Shown one piece after another: positions 1-8,175 of a DNA stretch of 64,000 nucleotides; position 1 is the stretch's first letter; every line of letters begins with the position of its first letter. The stretch spans positions 62,001 through 126,000 of the forward strand of contig CAIQVJ010000132.1 in assembly GCA_903875225.1 (NCBI GenBank), written 5' to 3'. The notes under the pieces are model-generated. The model was not told the origin of the DNA. It did no database searches and was given only the letters and a program-made list of their open reading frames with translations. A program made the position numbers and the translations under genes. This stretch comes from an uncultured Pseudomonadota bacterium. GTDB taxonomy: Bacteria > Myxococcota_A > UBA796 > SXON01.

Positions 1-132
1 GTAGTACGCGACGTCGTTGGGGCCCTTCGCCGCGGGCTCCGCCCTCCCGGGTTCGGGAGGCGCCCCCCGATCGAGCAGGGTGCGAGGGTCGCACGCGACG
101 AGGAACGGCAGGAGCAGCAGGGCGCGCCTCAT
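1..132 (-). CDS. Lipoprotein, probable RND efflux adaptor (partial)
   Basis: The gene runs off the left edge; 44 codons are visible. The product begins with a lipoprotein signal peptide whose lipobox is LVAC (Cys14), followed by a Pro/Ala-rich linker ending in NDVAYY. Its ATG overlaps the stop of the outer-membrane channel gene by four bases (ATGA), so the two are probably translated together. Adaptor subunits of CusB-type metal efflux pumps are often encoded beside a CusC-type channel and often carry a metal-binding motif just after such a linker, so an adaptor is the best guess. Too little is visible to confirm the family. Confidence 0.5.
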   Translation of the reverse strand, partial: MRRALLLLPFLVACDPRTLLDRGAPPEPGRAEPAAKGPNDVAYY

Positions 133-1343
133 CGGGAGTCTCCAGGAGTGCTGCCGAGCGCGATCTCGAGGTCGGCGGCACGTAGTTGTAGCGCCGCAAG
201 GGCCTGGGCGTGGCGGATCCCGGCGTCCATCGCCGCCCGCTCGGCATCCAGCAGGGGGCGCAGGTCCTGCATGCCCGCGGAGAACGCCGCGCGGGCGGCC
301 TCCACCCGGGCGTCGGTCGCCGGGATCAGCTCGGCGTCGATCACGCGGACGGCCTCGGCCTGCCCCGAATAGCGCAGTTGGGCCGTTCGCACGTCCAGGG
401 AGACGGCGTCTGCCATCTTCGTCCGGCCGGCCTCCGCGGCTGCTACGCTGGCCTCCCCCTCGCGGACGGCACCGGCGCGGCTGCGCAGGGCGAGCGGGAT
501 CTGGATGCTCACCCCGCCCATCAGCCGCATCTCGGGCATCTGCTGCATCCCGTCCCACTCGAGCATCCAGCCGAGCATGGGCAGCCGATCGAGGCGCGCC
601 ATGCGCTCGCCGGCTTGAGCCGCACGGACCATGGCGTCGGCTTCGGCCAACTCGGGGCGTCGGGGGGTGGACGGGGCGCCGGGCTCGGGCGGAACCGTCG
701 GTGCGGGAGGCGGCGGGACCGGGGTCTCCAGCGGACGGTGCAGCAGCGTGTTGATCTGCGCGGCCACGGCGTCGCGCTCGGCCTGCAGGAGCGGCAGGGA
801 AGCGGCAAGGCCGGCTGCCTCTGCGCGGGTCTGCAGCACGTCGAGCTCCGCGGACTTGCCCGTTGCCAGTCGGGCCGACGCCGCATCCTCGATATGGGCG
901 AGGAGCTCGATCGTGTGCTGCATCAGCGTGATCTCGCTGTGGGTGACGTACCAGTCCGCCCAGGCCATCGCGCTCATCCGGGCCAGGTCCAGGCGCATCA
1001 TGGTCAGCCGGGCCTCGGCTGCATCGGCGTCGGCGCCCGCCATGTCCTTGGCGGCGCGCCGTACCCCCCAGAGCGGGAGATCCTGCGAGACGCGAGCGTC
1101 CCATCCGATCATGCCCGACGTGATCGAGAGCGGCGCCAGGCTCAGGTCCACCATCGGATCGCCCCAGGCGCCCACGACGTCGGTGTGAGCGCGGGCTGCA
1201 TGCAGCGCTGCCTCGGCCTCGGCGATCTCCGGGTTGGCCGCCAGCACGGCCAGCGTGAGCGACACCCTGTCCCACGGAGGCTCCGCCTGCGGCTCCGCCG
1301 GGCTCGCGGCGAGTGCCGTTGCCACGAGGGCAAACAGGGGCAT
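129..1343 (-). CDS. TolC/CusC-type outer-membrane efflux channel
   Basis: A 404-residue protein with a short signal peptide (cleavage likely after Ala-Ala near residue 13). It has two long Ala/Glu/Arg-rich helical halves with heptad-like stretches, the pattern of the outer membrane factor family that forms the tunnel of tripartite efflux pumps. The two repeats are separated by a Pro-rich linker around residues 210-230 (PVPPPPAPTVPP). It is slightly short for the family (usually 420-480). The following gene starts inside its stop codon and encodes a lipoprotein that fits the matching adaptor. A Met-rich stretch near residues 265-275 (MQQMPEMRLM) and the Met-rich lipoprotein upstream suggest a copper or silver substrate, but this is inference. 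Confidence 0.75.
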   Translation of the reverse strand: MPLFALVATALAASPAEPQAEPPWDRVSLTLAVLAANPEIAEAEAALHAARAHTDVVGAWGDPMVDLSLAPLSITSGMIGWDARVSQDLPLWGVRRAAKDMAGADADAAEARLTMMRLDLARMSAMAWADWYVTHSEITLMQHTIELLAHIEDAASARLATGKSAELDVLQTRAEAAGLAASLPLLQAERDAVAAQINTLLHRPLETPVPPPPAPTVPPEPGAPSTPRRPELAEADAMVRAAQAGERMARLDRLPMLGWMLEWDGMQQMPEMRLMGGVSIQIPLALRSRAGAVREGEASVAAAEAGRTKMADAVSLDVRTAQLRYSGQAEAVRVIDAELIPATDARVEAARAAFSAGMQDLRPLLDAERAAMDAGIRHAQALAALQLRAADLEIALGSTPGDSR

Positions 1344-1454
1344 GCGGGGCTCCGGGGTGGGGGTGGGAGTATGCCGGGCGACCGGCCGACGGGGCGGGCG
1401 GTCGCCGCGGAGGGTCCCGGATCGAGCGAGACGGTCCGGGGTCCTCCGTGCGGG

Positions 1455-1928
1455 CTACATCGCCATGCCGGATGCCATGCACTTCATGGAGTCGGCCCAC
1501 TCGGTGGAGTAGGCGGCCATCGTCGTGATGTCCTCGTTCATCATGGTGTCGTGGGCAGTCTCCTCGGTCTGGCAGGCGGCGACGTCAGCGGCGGCATCCT
1601 GGGCTGCGGTGTGGTCCGTCACGGCGGCGTCCATCTCGTCCATCATCGCCATGCCGTCGTCCATCAGGCCCTGGTCGGCGTCGTCCATGGTGCAGCCGCC
1701 GAGCATGTCCATGTGCTTGGACATCGCGTCGCGCTGGGTGCCCCAGTCGGTGAGGTAGGTGGCCTCGGCGGCGCTGACGTCTTCGAGCGTGGTGGCCGAG
1801 CTGACGGCGGCCCCATGATCGGCGACGAGCGTGGTCATGTCGGCGATGATGGTGTCGTAGTCTGCCATCGCCGAAGTGGTGCCGTCGGAGCAGGCGGTGA
1901 GGGAGAGGAGGATCAGGATTGCGGGCAT
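1455..1928 (-). CDS. Small Met- and Asp-rich lipoprotein
   Basis: A 157-residue lipoprotein: signal peptide with lipobox LTAC (Cys13), then a mainly helical body with 19 methionines, many Asp residues, three further Cys and several His (for example SKHMDMLGGC and a C-terminal KCMASGMAM). A GGAG lies five bases before the ATG, which supports this start. I do not recognise the family. Clustered Met, Cys and His are typical of periplasmic soft-metal (copper) binding proteins, and the gene sits between a cytochrome operon and an efflux channel gene. A role in periplasmic metal buffering is therefore plausible but unproven. It follows the octaheme cytochrome gene by 24 bases and may belong to the same transcript. 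Confidence 0.7.
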   Translation of the reverse strand: MPAILILLSLTACSDGTTSAMADYDTIIADMTTLVADHGAAVSSATTLEDVSAAEATYLTDWGTQRDAMSKHMDMLGGCTMDDADQGLMDDGMAMMDEMDAAVTDHTAAQDAAADVAACQTEETAHDTMMNEDITTMAAYSTEWADSMKCMASGMAM

Positions 1929-1952
1929 GTTGACTCCAGGAGTTGAGGGATG

Positions 1953-3791
1953 CTACGGCGTGACCGGAGCGCGAAGAGAGAGGATGAACGCGGCGAGATC
2001 GCTCGCGTCCGCTGGGGGGTAGGTGGTGGCTGGGTGGCGGCCTCCGGGCACCACGGCGGGTCCGATCGTCAGGAGGGCGATCACGTAGTCGGGAGCGAGC
2101 CGATCGCCCGCCGTGTCGAGGACGGGACCGGCCATCGTGCCCTTCCCGGCGACGACGTGGCAGCTCGGGCAGCCCAGCGCCTCGAAGCGCTGGCGGCCCC
2201 GCTCCGGATCCCCAGGGGGAGCGACCGCTGCGATCCGCGGGTCGCCGAGACCGTCCTGGATCCAGGCCGTGAGACGCGCGGCCTCGTCCGCGCTGATCCC
2301 GAGCACAGGCATCCGCTCGGCCTGGTCCATCCGGATCGTGACCGGGCGCTGCAGGAAGCCGATGAGCCAGTCGCCGCGCACGCGCGAGCCCTCACCGTCC
2401 AGCGGCACCCGCGCGATGCTGCCCCCCTCGCCGCCGATGCTGTGGCAGGTGAGGCAGCGGAACCGGGTGACGAGGCGACCGGTCTCGCCAGCCGGCAACG
2501 CGGCTCCCGCGGGCCGGACCCGGTACTCCTCCGGCGGTGGGCTGGCCCGGAGCGAGCTCAGGGCGACGCCGATGGCGAGCGCCTCGTCCGGTTCGACGCT
2601 CGAGAAGGCGGGCATGACCGCCGGTGCGCCGGCCGTGGCGTCGAAGGCGTGCGGCTGCACCACCTTCAAAGCGATCCAGGCGGGAAGATCGGCGAGAGGA
2701 CCCGTGGCGGCCGCGGGCATGTCACCGATCCGGCGGCTCCCGATCGTGCTCAACGAGACCGACGTACGCCCGCGGTCCACGCCAGTGACCACGTGGCACC
2801 CCGCGCATCCCGACTCCAGGAACACGGTGCGGCCGGCGTCCGTCAGCTCCGGATGCACGGGCGACTCATCCGCCGCCCACACCGGCTTGGCGGTGTCCGG
2901 GACCCACTGCTCCGCTGCGAATGCCACGATGTCGGCGGCCTCGGCCGGGGGCAGCTGAAAGCCGGGCATCCGGGTGAGGGGGCGAATCCGGTGGGTGTCG
3001 AGCAGGTAGCTGTAGAGCCATGCGGGCGAGAGCTTCGCGCCGGCCCAGCCGAGGTCTGTCGCGGTCGTGCCGCCGCGCTCGCCGATCTTGTGGCAGGTCG
3101 CGCAGCGCCGTTCGGAAACGGCGCGCCGCCCGCGCTCGGCGTCGCCGCCGGGCTCCACCGGCACGAGGGCAGCACCGGGCACGCCGAACAGGAACGCGAC
3201 GAGCGCCTCGCGTTTCTCGTCGGACAGCGTGAACGTGGGCATCCGATGCACGGAGTTCAGGGCGGCCGGGTCGCGGAGCCACGCCCGGACCCAGCCCGGC
3301 GTGACCTTCGCTGCGAGCCCGTCAAGCTGCGGCGGGAAGTCCGGCAGGGAGTAGCCGGGGATCTCATGGCACCCGGCGCAGCTCCGGTCGGCGAGCGCCG
3401 CCCGACCGCGCGAGAGGATCGGGGCGCCCTCGACGAACTGGCCGAGGTGGCACGTCCCGCAGGCCGCCTCGCGCTCGGCGGGCGTGTACAGCGGCCGCTC
3501 CCAGTCGGGTGAGCGCTCGTGCGCCGCCTGCTTCGTCGTCGCCAGGCCCTGACCGCCGTGGCAGGGCGTGCAGCCGAACCGCTCGACCGGGTGCAGGACC
3601 AGCGCGTTTCCCGGGTGGCTCTCCGCGTCGTGGCAGCCCTCGCAGCGGTCGACCACACCCAGCGCGGGCACGAGTCGCTGCTCGAACGTGACCGGGCGGG
3701 CGCTCTCCTGCATCATCGCCACGCCGATCATGCCGATGACCAGGACCAGCGAGACCGCGAAGGTCGCGTGCAGCCAGCGCGGGACGGTCAT
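1953..3791 (-). CDS. Membrane-anchored octaheme c-type cytochrome
   Basis: A 612-residue protein with one N-terminal membrane helix (residues 9-27) and eight CXXCH haem-attachment motifs, at about residues 50, 74, 111, 138, 230, 329, 446 and 541. The first four are closely spaced. The last four lie in separate class I cytochrome domains, with downstream Met residues such as RMPTF, RMPGF and RMPVL as likely axial ligands. I chose the ATG at 3791, just before the membrane helix; upstream in-frame codons overlap cytochrome b. It lies 14 bases after the cytochrome b stop, so it is most likely the periplasmic cytochrome subunit of that bc-type complex. Multihaem cytochromes in place of cytochrome c1 are known in other quinol-cytochrome c reductases, but the exact family here cannot be named from sequence alone. 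Confidence 0.88.
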   Translation of the reverse strand: MTVPRWLHATFAVSLVLVIGMIGVAMMQESARPVTFEQRLVPALGVVDRCEGCHDAESHPGNALVLHPVERFGCTPCHGGQGLATTKQAAHERSPDWERPLYTPAEREAACGTCHLGQFVEGAPILSRGRAALADRSCAGCHEIPGYSLPDFPPQLDGLAAKVTPGWVRAWLRDPAALNSVHRMPTFTLSDEKREALVAFLFGVPGAALVPVEPGGDAERGRRAVSERRCATCHKIGERGGTTATDLGWAGAKLSPAWLYSYLLDTHRIRPLTRMPGFQLPPAEAADIVAFAAEQWVPDTAKPVWAADESPVHPELTDAGRTVFLESGCAGCHVVTGVDRGRTSVSLSTIGSRRIGDMPAAATGPLADLPAWIALKVVQPHAFDATAGAPAVMPAFSSVEPDEALAIGVALSSLRASPPPEEYRVRPAGAALPAGETGRLVTRFRCLTCHSIGGEGGSIARVPLDGEGSRVRGDWLIGFLQRPVTIRMDQAERMPVLGISADEAARLTAWIQDGLGDPRIAAVAPPGDPERGRQRFEALGCPSCHVVAGKGTMAGPVLDTAGDRLAPDYVIALLTIGPAVVPGGRHPATTYPPADASDLAAFILSLRAPVTP

Positions 3792-3805
3792 CACGGGTTC
3801 GGGCG

Positions 3806-4942
3806 TCAATAGGGCCACCACATGAGCGCCCAGGCCGGGCCACGAAAGAACGTGCCGATGATGGTCACGACGAGGAAGAACAGCCCGATGGCGACGAACG
3901 CCGTGCAGGCGAACATGCGCTCCGGCGGCCAGTACCGGCCGATGCCCGCTTCCCCGCGATCGACGTAGGGCAGGAGGCACAGTCCGGCGACGAACGCGCC
4001 GGGCACGAACACGCCGCCCCAGAACGCCGAGTAGTGCGCCAGCTCCTGGATCCCGAGGAAGTACCAGGGTGCTTTCGCGGGGTTCGGGGTTCGCCCGGGG
4101 TCGGCGAGCGGCTCGAGCGGCGCGTTGAATGCAAAGCTCACCGCGAGCAGCACCGCCACCACGATCAGCGTGACCACCAGCTCACGGTAGACGAGGTGCG
4201 GCCATGCGGGGACGAGCCGGGGCTCCTCGGGCGGCGCGTGCTCCGAGGTGACCAGCCCGCCGTCGCGCCGGACCCGGTAGATGTGGAACGCCACCAGACC
4301 GCCGAGTACGCACGGCAACACCACGCAGTGAAGCACGTAGAAGCGTAGCAGCGCGGCCTCGCCGACCGACCGGTCCCCGAGCAGCAGCAACGCCGTCGGC
4401 TTGCCGATCAGCGGGACGGACGCGACCATGTGGGACCCCACGGTCACCGCCCAGTACGCAAGCTGGTCCCAGGGCAACAGGTAGCCTGTGAAGGAGAGGG
4501 CGAGGGTCAAGACCCACAAGCCCACCCCAGCGACCCAGTTCGCCTCGCGCGGGGCCTTGTACCCGCCGGACAGGAACACCCGGAGCATGTGGAGGGTGAC
4601 GAGCGCCACCATCGCGTGGGCGCCCCAGCGGTGCAGGTTGCGGGTGACCACACCGAAGGGCACGACGAACGCGAGATCCTTCATCGAACGCCACGCGGCG
4701 TCCGGGTGGGGGATGTAGTAGAACATCAGGTAGATCCCTGTCATCACCAGGGACAGGGTCAACACCAGCGAGACGAAGCCCAGGGCCCATGTGGCCTTGA
4801 AGCGCAGGCTCGCCGGACGGACCTTCGGGGCGTGCAGGTGGAGGATGATCGACGACCGCATCGCCAGGAGCGCCTTGCGGTCGTCCTCGGGCCATCCGAC
4901 CCGGAAGATGGAGTCGCGGATCCGTGTGAGGAGGGCGCGCAC
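3806..4942 (-). CDS. Cytochrome b of a bc-type quinol:cytochrome c oxidoreductase
   Basis: A 378-residue integral membrane protein combining the cytochrome b6 part and the subunit IV part in one chain. Haem-ligand histidines are visible in two helices: His104 and His118 (RNLHRWGAHA, TLHML), and His205 and His220. The second pair is 15 residues apart, the spacing of b6-type rather than mitochondrial cytochrome b. The quinol-site PEWY motif of the C-terminal part appears as KAPWY. It oxidises quinol, or reduces quinone if run in reverse, and passes electrons to the Rieske protein. The start is GTG, one base after the Rieske stop, and the octaheme cytochrome gene follows 14 bases downstream. No bacterial cytochrome c1 gene is present. 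Confidence 0.92.
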   Translation of the reverse strand: MRALLTRIRDSIFRVGWPEDDRKALLAMRSSIILHLHAPKVRPASLRFKATWALGFVSLVLTLSLVMTGIYLMFYYIPHPDAAWRSMKDLAFVVPFGVVTRNLHRWGAHAMVALVTLHMLRVFLSGGYKAPREANWVAGVGLWVLTLALSFTGYLLPWDQLAYWAVTVGSHMVASVPLIGKPTALLLLGDRSVGEAALLRFYVLHCVVLPCVLGGLVAFHIYRVRRDGGLVTSEHAPPEEPRLVPAWPHLVYRELVVTLIVVAVLLAVSFAFNAPLEPLADPGRTPNPAKAPWYFLGIQELAHYSAFWGGVFVPGAFVAGLCLLPYVDRGEAGIGRYWPPERMFACTAFVAIGLFFLVVTIIGTFFRGPAWALMWWPY

Positions 4943-4943
4943 G

Positions 4944-5402
4944 TCAGGCCACCTTGCAGCGCTGCTTCGCGTCCACCTCTGCGGCGAGGTCGACCTCGAG
5001 CCGGCCGCGCTTGTCCACGCGCAGGGAGAGGAACGAGAGCGATGCCGGCGCGGGCCCGGCGATCACGTTGCCCTCGGTGTCGTAACGGCTCCCGTGGCAG
5101 GGACAGGTGAACCCGTCGCCCCCGGCGTTCTTGCGCACCGTGCAGCCGAGGTGGGTGCACGTGGCCGAGAGCGCCCGCAGGCCGTTGGCGTCCCGCAGCA
5201 CGAACACTCCGGCATCCTCGACGTACACGGCGGTTCCGGCGGCGTATTCGCCCGGCTCGCCGAGGCTCCGGCGCATCGGCGGGGCGTAGGAGACCGGGGC
5301 CCGCGCGAACCGCACGGTCGACCAGACCGCCTGCAGCGCCAGCACGCCGAATCCGGCCTCACCGAACAGCCGGAGCACGGAGCGCCGGGAGCGCGTCGCC
5401 AT
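4944..5402 (-). CDS. Rieske [2Fe-2S] iron-sulfur protein
   Basis: A 152-residue protein with an N-terminal Arg-rich segment (SRRSVLRLF) followed by a hydrophobic helix, consistent with a Tat-exported, membrane-anchored Rieske subunit. The cluster ligands are in the two classic boxes, CTHLGC (Cys82, His84, plus structural Cys87) and CPCHGS (Cys100, Cys102, His103). It transfers electrons from quinol at the cytochrome b subunit to a c-type cytochrome. It lies directly between the cupredoxin gene (three bases upstream) and cytochrome b (one base downstream), so all three are surely in one operon. Confidence 0.95.
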   Translation of the reverse strand: MATRSRRSVLRLFGEAGFGVLALQAVWSTVRFARAPVSYAPPMRRSLGEPGEYAAGTAVYVEDAGVFVLRDANGLRALSATCTHLGCTVRKNAGGDGFTCPCHGSRYDTEGNVIAGPAPASLSFLSLRVDKRGRLEVDLAAEVDAKQRCKVA

Positions 5403-5405
5403 GTG

Positions 5406-5984
5406 CTACTTGGCCGCGAGGGGGACGGTGACGGTGGCGTTCTTGCCCGCGGTGACGGTCACCACGAGGTCGGCTGCCGCGAGCTTCTCGTGCCACACCC
5501 CCAGCGTGTACGTGCCTGCGGGCAGTCCGGCGAGCGTGAAGTGACCGTCCTTGTCGCTGATCGCAAACCGGGCCGTGTCGAGCACGACGATGTAGCCGAG
5601 CATGTCGTCGTGGACGCGGCACAACTGGCGGTAGGTGCCGGGCTTGGTGAACGTGTAGGAGCGCTTTTCGCCCTGGGGCCAGGTGCCGAGGTCGTACTTC
5701 TCGCCGTCCATCGTGAACACGTTGTGTCCCACGGAGTCCGAGTTGTAGAAGTCCACGGTCCAGCCCTGCTGGATCGGCAGCACGTGGGGCATGAACATCA
5801 GGCCGGACTGGTCCATGCGAACGGTCTTCGCGCTCGCCGGGCCCTTGTCGCCCTGCTTCACGTAGACCACCGTGTTGATGAGGTTCTTCGCGGCGTCTGC
5901 CGTGACCGTGCCGGTGACTCCGCCTGTGCTGTCGGCGAGAGCGGGAGATGAGGAGAGTGTAGCGAGCGTGAGAAGCGTGAGCAT
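5406..5984 (-). CDS. Periplasmic cupredoxin with C-terminal regulatory-like domain
   Basis: A 192-residue exported protein (signal peptide cleaved after ALA, residue 17). The first two thirds form a plastocyanin/azurin-like fold, with type I copper ligands visible as His87 (SVGHNVF), Cys122, His125 and Met128 (LCRVHDDM). The last 55 residues look like a small beta-sandwich of the carboxypeptidase-regulatory type (FTLAGLPAGTYTL). The start is the ATG at 5984, with GGAGG six bases upstream; the longer open frame overlaps the preceding gene. Such proteins shuttle single electrons in the periplasm. Its place between a Cyc2-like outer-membrane cytochrome and a Rieske/cytochrome b complex suggests it links the two, as rusticyanin does in acidophilic iron oxidisers. 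That parallel is by role, not by close sequence. Confidence 0.85.
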   Translation of the reverse strand: MLTLLTLATLSSSPALADSTGGVTGTVTADAAKNLINTVVYVKQGDKGPASAKTVRMDQSGLMFMPHVLPIQQGWTVDFYNSDSVGHNVFTMDGEKYDLGTWPQGEKRSYTFTKPGTYRQLCRVHDDMLGYIVVLDTARFAISDKDGHFTLAGLPAGTYTLGVWHEKLAAADLVVTVTAGKNATVTVPLAAK

Positions 5985-6000
5985 CGAATCCTCCGAGGGT

Positions 6001-7323
6001 TCAGTACGCGAGAGACCAGACGAGGCCGGCCCACTTGAAGCCGGGCATTTCCCCGGGTGTCGCCCCGATGCCCAGCTCCCCGCGCAAAAGGACGTTCGGC
6101 CGCACCACCGCGTTGGCGGTGACGAGGCCGAGCCAATCGAGGTCGCCCCCTGGCCTGGTGCTCCAGGTGCGGGAGGCCTCGAATCGCGCGGTGGGGAAGA
6201 ACACGGGGAGAGCCACCCAGGTGACCTCCGTGAACACCTGATCGAGGTTGACCGGTCCGTCCCCGGCGAGATCGGGATTGCCGTGCCGTTCTTCGGCGAC
6301 CACGGCATCCACCAGCACGTCGCCGAGGACGGCGTGGGCGTCGACGCCGATCCGGATGAAGTTGTCGTCGTGCATGCTCACGTCGTCTTCGATCATCGCG
6401 CGACCGACCCACGTGGAGGCCCCGAGGATCAGGCTCGTCTCACGCCACGGCGCTGTCCCTGCTGTGTGCCCCGAGCCGTCGAAGGCCATCCCGCCGATCT
6501 TGCCCTCCACGCGACCATAGGCATCCTTCGCGATGTACATCGCGGGCGTGGCGTTCTCGACCATGCCGGCGGCCCACCCGAATCGTCCAGCTGCAACGCC
6601 GGAGAGTTCGATGCCGTCATGGTACGGGTCCGGCATGAACGGGTCGTCGCCGACCGAGGTCATGGTGAGTCGTAGCTGGTGGCCGACGAGCCCGCGATGG
6701 ACCGTGATGCCGTGGAACGCCGGTTCGAAGCGCCCGACCTTGATGGCGAGCGTCGCGGGGTTCTTGAGCGGGGAGAAGATGGCGTTGGCACGCTCGACCT
6801 CGAGCCCTTCGTCGCCGATGATGTTGATGGCGGCGAAGTAGGAGACGTGGTCGCCTGCCGTGCCGCCGCTTCGGAACCACAGGGTGTCGATCAGCGAGCC
6901 GAAGTTCAGGTTGGTCGAAGAGTCGGTGGTGTCGGCGGTCTCGTCCATCACCATGTCGCCCGGCATCTTCATGCCCTCAGGCGTGCCGTAGGTGACCTTC
7001 CCGCCGAGCACCATCGAGAGGGGGAGCGCTCCGGGGATCTTGCCAGGAAAAACCTTGAAGGGCCACATCTCCGCCTGGGCCTCCGAGCCCAGCGCCACCG
7101 GCTCCTCTTTCTCCGCGGTGGCGTCACCGCCCTGCGGAAACCGGTACCCGTTTCGTCGAAACGCTTCGCCGAACGGCGTGAGCTTGGGGTAGGCGAGGTG
7201 GCAGGTCTGGCAGGTCGTCTCGTAGCGACGGGCAAACGCGGGGATTGCCCGTGCGGTCGAGGGCACGAGCGCGATGTAGACCAGCGCCAGGACGGCGAGG
7301 GCGCGGAACAGGGGCCTGGACAT
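6001..7323 (-). CDS. Outer-membrane monohaem cytochrome-porin fusion (Cyc2-like)
   Basis: A 440-residue protein with a signal peptide (cleavage near ARA, residue 26) and one c-type haem motif at residues 38-42. The surrounding segment, FARRYETTCQTCH then PKLTPFGEAFRRNGY, matches the N-terminal cytochrome signature of Cyc2-type fused porin-cytochromes. The remaining 370 residues alternate polar and hydrophobic positions like beta-strands and end in an aromatic residue (VWSLAY), as outer-membrane barrels do. Length fits Cyc2 (about 400-480). Cyc2 proteins pass electrons from outside the cell to the periplasm; some are Fe(II) oxidases, but related proteins in other bacteria are of unknown substrate. 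It is the first gene of the operon, 16 bases before the cupredoxin. I chose the ATG at 7323 because the signal peptide follows directly. Confidence 0.72.
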   Translation of the reverse strand: MSRPLFRALAVLALVYIALVPSTARAIPAFARRYETTCQTCHLAYPKLTPFGEAFRRNGYRFPQGGDATAEKEEPVALGSEAQAEMWPFKVFPGKIPGALPLSMVLGGKVTYGTPEGMKMPGDMVMDETADTTDSSTNLNFGSLIDTLWFRSGGTAGDHVSYFAAINIIGDEGLEVERANAIFSPLKNPATLAIKVGRFEPAFHGITVHRGLVGHQLRLTMTSVGDDPFMPDPYHDGIELSGVAAGRFGWAAGMVENATPAMYIAKDAYGRVEGKIGGMAFDGSGHTAGTAPWRETSLILGASTWVGRAMIEDDVSMHDDNFIRIGVDAHAVLGDVLVDAVVAEERHGNPDLAGDGPVNLDQVFTEVTWVALPVFFPTARFEASRTWSTRPGGDLDWLGLVTANAVVRPNVLLRGELGIGATPGEMPGFKWAGLVWSLAY

Positions 7324-7509
7324 GGAGAGACTCCCGAGCGGCGGGGAAGCAAGAAACGTGCCGTCAGGCCGGTCAGGACTTCGCCTTTTTGGCGATTCTG
7401 GATCGATTGCGGCCCCATTGAAGGGTGTCGGGTTTCGCCCCTCCCTTCGGTCGCTTGTTTGGAAATTGAGAAGGTCGATCCAGCTGTATGTCGCAATCTG
7501 CATCATACT

Positions 7510-7575
7510 GTGATCGAGAGGATCACTGTTTGATTTGACACACGCGGGGCCGGATCGCACACGTCAAATGTGTGC
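7510..7575. promoter_or_regulatory. Two inverted repeats upstream of the cytochrome operon
   Basis: The 285-base gap between the Cyc2-like gene and the DUF1993 gene is less GC-rich than its surroundings. It contains two perfect inverted repeats: GTGATC-N5-GATCAC at 7510-7526 and GCACAC-N7-GTGTGC at 7557-7575. Both are upstream of the operon start (ATG at 7323), so they are candidate operators. The first resembles a CRP/FNR half-site pair but its spacing is not that of CRP. No convincing -35/-10 pair could be placed. Confidence 0.35.
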
Positions 7576-7608
7576 ATCCGCACTCCGTTCCACATCGCCG
7601 GGGCTCGA

Positions 7609-8121
7609 TCACCTGGAAACGAGCGCGATCGTTCCCAGGAAGTCCCGTTTCCCGAGATCCACGCCGTTGTGCCGGAGGATGGCGTAGGCGGTCGTCGCGT
7701 GGAAGTAGAAGTTCGGGAGCGCCATGTCGACCACGTAGTCGTCTCCGCGGATCACCATGCCGGGCGCGAAGGGGAGCTCGATCAGGCGGGACTCCGCGCC
7801 TGCATAGTCCGACTCCTGCAGGCCGTTCAGGAATTCGATGACGGACCCGATCCGGGCCTTGAGCTCCGGGATGGTGGTCTCCACGTCCGGGTGCGCGGGC
7901 GCGGTACGGCCGGTCAGGCGCACTGCGGTCATCTTCGCGTTGTCGCACACCGCCTGCACCTGCCGGGCGAGGGCGAACTGGTCGGGCGCCAGGCGCGCGA
8001 CGAGCAGGGTGTTCGCGTCGAACTTCTTCCCTTCGGCGAAGGTCACGGCCTTGTCGAGCCAGTGGTCGAGGTTCTGCAGCATCTTGCGCTGCTGGGGGAG
8101 GGTCTGGCGGTAGAGGGACAT
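7609..8121 (-). CDS. DUF1993 family protein
   Basis: A 170-residue soluble protein whose beginning (MSLYRQTLPQQRKML, then LDHWLDKA) and middle (ARLAPDQFALARQVQ) are the signature segments of DUF1993, a DinB-like four-helix family found in bacteria and fungi. The ending ALPNFYFHATTAYAILRHNG is also typical. The molecular function of the family is not established. GGAG four bases before the ATG supports the start. It is the last gene on the minus strand before the intergenic region that leads to the cytochrome operon, and follows the ExbD gene by 54 bases. There is no obvious functional link to its neighbours. Confidence 0.88.
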   Translation of the reverse strand: MSLYRQTLPQQRKMLQNLDHWLDKAVTFAEGKKFDANTLLVARLAPDQFALARQVQAVCDNAKMTAVRLTGRTAPAHPDVETTIPELKARIGSVIEFLNGLQESDYAGAESRLIELPFAPGMVIRGDDYVVDMALPNFYFHATTAYAILRHNGVDLGKRDFLGTIALVSR

Positions 8122-8175
8122 CGGGCTCCGGGGTTCGGCGCGGAAGGTGCACGCGGGATGCGGAACGGCAAGCCC

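Noticed and set aside
7509..7527. CRP-type site in the cytochrome operon upstream region
   Set aside because: The half-sites resemble TGTGA and TCAC(T), but the spacer is nine bases, not six.
7535..7540. TTGACA box as a promoter
   Set aside because: On the plus strand it points to the DUF1993 gene, which is on the minus strand, and no -10 box lies 16-18 bases away.
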